DNA of 35,028 nt from JBPBPI01 sp050954885 (GTDB lineage: Bacteria; Pseudomonadota; Alphaproteobacteria; Caedimonadales; Caedimonadaceae). Positions 32,752 to 35,028 of the stretch are shown here, piece by piece. Within the stretch, counting starts at the first letter, position 1, and the number at the start of each line of letters is the position of its first letter. The position numbers and the translations under genes are program-made. The notes below the pieces were generated by a model. It saw nothing but the letters and a program-made list of their open reading frames with translations. It was not told the origin of the DNA and ran no database searches. Location: positions 1 through 35,028 of the forward strand of contig JBPBPI010000142.1 of assembly GCA_050954885.1 (NCBI GenBank). The letters are read 5' to 3'.

Positions 32752-32958
32752 ATGACCACTGGCTTTCACCGTTCACATTATCTTCAAAATTCAACGTTCT
32801 TTGATTTTATGAGTCAAGGCAGCGTCTACATATTAAATCCACAAAATTTAACCATGACGAATCAAATTGAAGGCTTTATGAATTTGGTTAAAACTTTGGT
32901 ACATTTTTCTAAATTGCCTTTATTTTTTAAAAATAAAACGGAGTCTATAGATGAATAA
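32752..32958 (+). CDS. Possible small protein upstream of a secreted protein
   Basis: An open frame of 68 codons begins MTTGFHRSHYLQ and ends by overlapping the start of the next gene (ATG at 32951, stop TAA at 32956-32958). There is no domain, signal or membrane helix. The overlap, and its place behind a plausible promoter, support translation; the poor ribosome-binding site and low-complexity composition do not. If real it may couple translation of the following gene, or act as a leader ORF. No family is recognised. Confidence 0.35.
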   Translation: MTTGFHRSHYLQNSTFFDFMSQGSVYILNPQNLTMTNQIEGFMNLVKTLVHFSKLPLFFKNKTESIDE

Positions 32959-33397
32959 AGTTCTTCTTTCTGCAATTTCTTTCCTCGCGATTTCAGTAGC
33001 TGCAAATGCTGCTATTAATACTAGCACTGCCACTGCTAATATTAATATTGTAAACCAAAATAAAAAAGCAATCGATGTTCGTTTTGAAGCATCAGACGAC
33101 AGCAACATTTATTTTGATTACCAAATTCCTGCAACAGCTGAATCAAAATTCACACTAACTTCAGATAATCTTAAAGGTAAAAAGATTTTCTTCGTAAAAG
33201 GTAGCTCAAACAGCATCACCAGCGACAAATGTAAAGATTTGCATATCGACAAAAGCTATGAATTAGTTTTCACAAACGACAGCGTTGGAACAACTTGTGT
33301 TGCAACTGAAATGACGGAAGACATGAAGTCAAAGAAAGAAACAACTGCTATAGATACAACAGATCATCATATGAATGTTGAAACAAAAACAAAATAG
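32951..33397 (+). CDS. Small predicted secreted protein, unknown function
   Basis: The 148-residue protein has a textbook Sec signal peptide (MNKVLLSAISFLAISVAANA, cut after ANA at about 20). The mature domain of about 110 residues is rich in Thr, Ser, Asn, Lys and Asp with alternating hydrophobic residues, suggesting a beta-sandwich. Two cysteines (in DKCKDL and TTCVAT) could form a disulfide. The C-terminal 25 residues are polar and probably disordered. A GGAG site lies 8 bases before the ATG and a strong terminator follows, so it may be well expressed. I recognise no family. Confidence 0.8.
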   Translation: MNKVLLSAISFLAISVAANAAINTSTATANINIVNQNKKAIDVRFEASDDSNIYFDYQIPATAESKFTLTSDNLKGKKIFFVKGSSNSITSDKCKDLHIDKSYELVFTNDSVGTTCVATEMTEDMKSKKETTAIDTTDHHMNVETKTK

Positions 33398-33423
33398 TAA
33401 TTTTTGATTTGTGTTTTTAAGAG

Positions 33424-33455
33424 GGTAAGTTCTTTCGGGAACTTACCTTTTTTTA
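33424..33455 (+). terminator. Intrinsic terminator with TTCG loop
   Basis: The stem GGTAAGTTC (33424-33432) pairs with GAACTTACC (33439-33447); an extra T-G pair closes a TTCG tetraloop, a very stable loop. A run of eight T follows. Confidence 0.92.
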
Positions 33456-33555
33456 TTTTTACATCTCGTAAATTTTTATACATTATTCAATTTTCTTCTC
33501 AATTATATCAATAAACGCATAGTCAGTTTTAGTTTTTTTTAAATGATTTTATCCA

Positions 33556-34947
33556 ATGCAAATAAATAAAAAAATTTACCATGATTATCTGATTGTGACC
33601 TCGATCGTCATGGCCGTGTTTGCAAGTGTGATGAGCTCATCCATGCTTGTCTTGTGTTATCCTGAAATCATGGAAAGCTTTCATCTTACGTTAAAAGAAT
33701 TTCATTGGAGAACTTTCTTTTTCTTTTGTTCGTTCTCCATTGGCCTTCTCTTTTTCGGTGTCATGGCCAAGAAAATAGGGGCAAGACGACAATTCTTCTT
33801 TGGGATGATTCTCTTTATCATCTCAACTTTGGGGAGTGTTTTTGCCCCCAATTGGAAAATATTTATTTTTTGTCAAATCTTACAAGCCTTGTCAGATGCC
33901 ATGATGGTGTCAACGATGCCAATTCTCATTAGAAATTTTATTTCTTCTGATCGTCTAGGATGGGCCTTTGGTTTAGAGGCCACAATTTTATCCTCATCTG
34001 GCCTTATTGGCCCGCCTTTGGGAAGAATAATTGCAGGCTATTGGGGGTGGCAAAGTATATTTTATTTCCTTGCGTGCGTGACCTTTTTATCCTTTGTTCT
34101 GAGTCTTTATATTTTACCTTCATTTAAGGAAGAGATTAAAAAAGATTTACCCCTCCCTTACTTAAGTATTTTTGCGATATTTTCTCTTTTCTTCTCTGTT
34201 CAATGTTTGATTAATATTGAAGATTATAAAATTGGCTCATTTATTGGGATCATTCTATCAATTGTCGTCTTTGTTACTCAAGAATTTTCAACATCAACAA
34301 AAATAATTCCCAAAAATATAATAAAAAATAAACCATTTTTAATGTGTCTATTACTGATATTTTGCATCGCAACAATCAGCAATCTTCTCTTCTTTTTTAC
34401 GCCTGCCTTTTTACAAGGCTATCTTCAAATATCTTCTACAACCCTTAGTTGGATCATCGCCTTGGATGCTTTGGTGCCTATTTTCTTTAGTACCTATTTT
34501 GGCAAATTGTCAGATCGCTCTCCTCATAAGATTTTTATTGTCGGGGTTGCACTTTATACCCTCTCTTTGATGTTATTTTCTTACGTTTACCTTGATATAA
34601 ATTTGTGGATGTTGACCGGCATTTATATGGTGTTGGGATTTGGTAGCGCGCTTATGTCGCCCTCGCAAATGAAATTGACGATCTCAATCATTCCCTTTTC
34701 TGAAACCGGCACTTACATGGGACTTTATTACTTTGTGCAATTTAGTTGTGGAAGTTTTGCAACCATTATCTTTATGGCTATCACATCTTCAGATTCACTG
34801 TCTTACATCAGATTAACGCCCCAAGATTTTAAGTCGATCTTGCTTTTTTCAACCCTGACAATGCTTGTCGTTTTATATGGTGGTTTTTTAAGAAACCGTT
34901 TCAATTTTTTAGCTCTATCCAAGATATCTCATGATAAAGATTTATAA
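33556..34947 (+). CDS. MFS transporter, DHA2 (EmrB/QacA)-like
   Basis: The 463-residue membrane protein has roughly 14 hydrophobic segments. The loop between helices 2 and 3 carries FGVMAKKIGARRQ, the MFS motif A in degenerate form, and helix 5 carries SSSGLIGPPLGRIIAGYWGW, the motif C typical of drug-proton antiporters. Helix 1 has the VMSSSMLVLCYPEI stretch usual for DHA2 members. It probably exports a toxic compound or a metabolite using the proton gradient; the substrate cannot be inferred. The start is ATG at 33556 without a clear ribosome-binding site. It stands alone; only a weak ATTAGCT/AGCTAAT hairpin (34949-34970) follows. Confidence 0.87.
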   Translation: MQINKKIYHDYLIVTSIVMAVFASVMSSSMLVLCYPEIMESFHLTLKEFHWRTFFFFCSFSIGLLFFGVMAKKIGARRQFFFGMILFIISTLGSVFAPNWKIFIFCQILQALSDAMMVSTMPILIRNFISSDRLGWAFGLEATILSSSGLIGPPLGRIIAGYWGWQSIFYFLACVTFLSFVLSLYILPSFKEEIKKDLPLPYLSIFAIFSLFFSVQCLINIEDYKIGSFIGIILSIVVFVTQEFSTSTKIIPKNIIKNKPFLMCLLLIFCIATISNLLFFFTPAFLQGYLQISSTTLSWIIALDALVPIFFSTYFGKLSDRSPHKIFIVGVALYTLSLMLFSYVYLDINLWMLTGIYMVLGFGSALMSPSQMKLTISIIPFSETGTYMGLYYFVQFSCGSFATIIFMAITSSDSLSYIRLTPQDFKSILLFSTLTMLVVLYGGFLRNRFNFLALSKISHDKDL

Positions 34948-35028
34948 AATTAGCTGATACTATAGCTAATTGACATATTAATTACCCATATTGATTAATT
35001 GTTGATCAAGGTTTTCTAAGAAGTTGGG

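Noticed and set aside
34949..34970. ATTAGCT/AGCTAAT hairpin after the MFS gene as terminator
   Set aside because: It has a short stem, an 8-base loop and no T run; too weak to call.
1..35028. CRISPR arrays, tRNA or rRNA genes
   Set aside because: I saw no regularly spaced repeats and no tRNA-like cloverleaf or rRNA segment in any intergenic stretch.

Overview
This AT-rich window looks like the chromosome of an alphaproteobacterium, most plausibly a Holosporales-like (Caedibacter/Paracaedibacter-type) intracellular symbiont of a protist. The alphaproteobacterial signal is the gene order: rpmI-rplT-pheS-pheT, recF-gyrB, and above all tatA-tatB-tatC-serS-surE-nlpD-like followed by yajC-secD-secF. 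The intracellular signal is a predicted secreted protein with a eukaryotic-type F-box, a secreted Sel1-repeat protein, a patatin-like phospholipase paired with 3-hydroxybutyrate dehydrogenase, and several secreted proteins of unknown function in very AT-rich DNA. The taxonomic placement is inference; no rRNA or tRNA gene was seen.

Layout. 1-501: the end of a probably broken gene, a strong palindromic terminator and a promoter. 502-1716: an unknown secreted protein, bracketed by two nearly identical 55-bp direct repeats that each contain a terminator palindrome. 1811-3649 (minus): patatin-like phospholipase and bdhA, an arrangement known from Legionella. 3792-4463: YdcF/ElyC-like protein. 4610-10594: rpmI, rplT, terminator, then pheS, pheT and lepA tightly coupled by ATGA overlaps, followed by a CorA-type transporter (10622-11587). 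11614-14500 (minus): an unknown secreted protein and a secreted Sel1-repeat protein. 14770-18428: recF-gyrB, followed by three small lipoprotein genes (18439-19388), the first two of which look like duplicates. 19503-21083: the F-box protein. 21194-28900: one long export operon joining Tat, SerRS, SurE, a degenerate LysM/M23 lipoprotein, YajC, SecD and SecF. 29055-30380: three overlapping small genes (YqjD-like, membrane protein, DUF4385). 30480-32063: PAP2 phosphatase, P-loop kinase, PAP2 phosphatase. 32060-32518 (minus): msrB. 32752-33397: a possible small ORF and a small secreted protein, with terminator. 33556-34947: an MFS transporter.

How it fits together. The core genes serve translation (L35, L20, PheRS, SerRS, EF4), DNA topology and repair (GyrB, RecF) and export across the inner membrane (Tat and SecDF-YajC). 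The accessory genes are mostly predicted Sec substrates or envelope proteins, visibly more AT-rich than the core genes, and are the likely host-interaction part. The strongest candidates for something undescribed are the secreted F-box protein, the repeat-bracketed secreted protein at 502-1716, the lipoprotein cluster behind gyrB, and the PAP2-kinase-PAP2 cassette.
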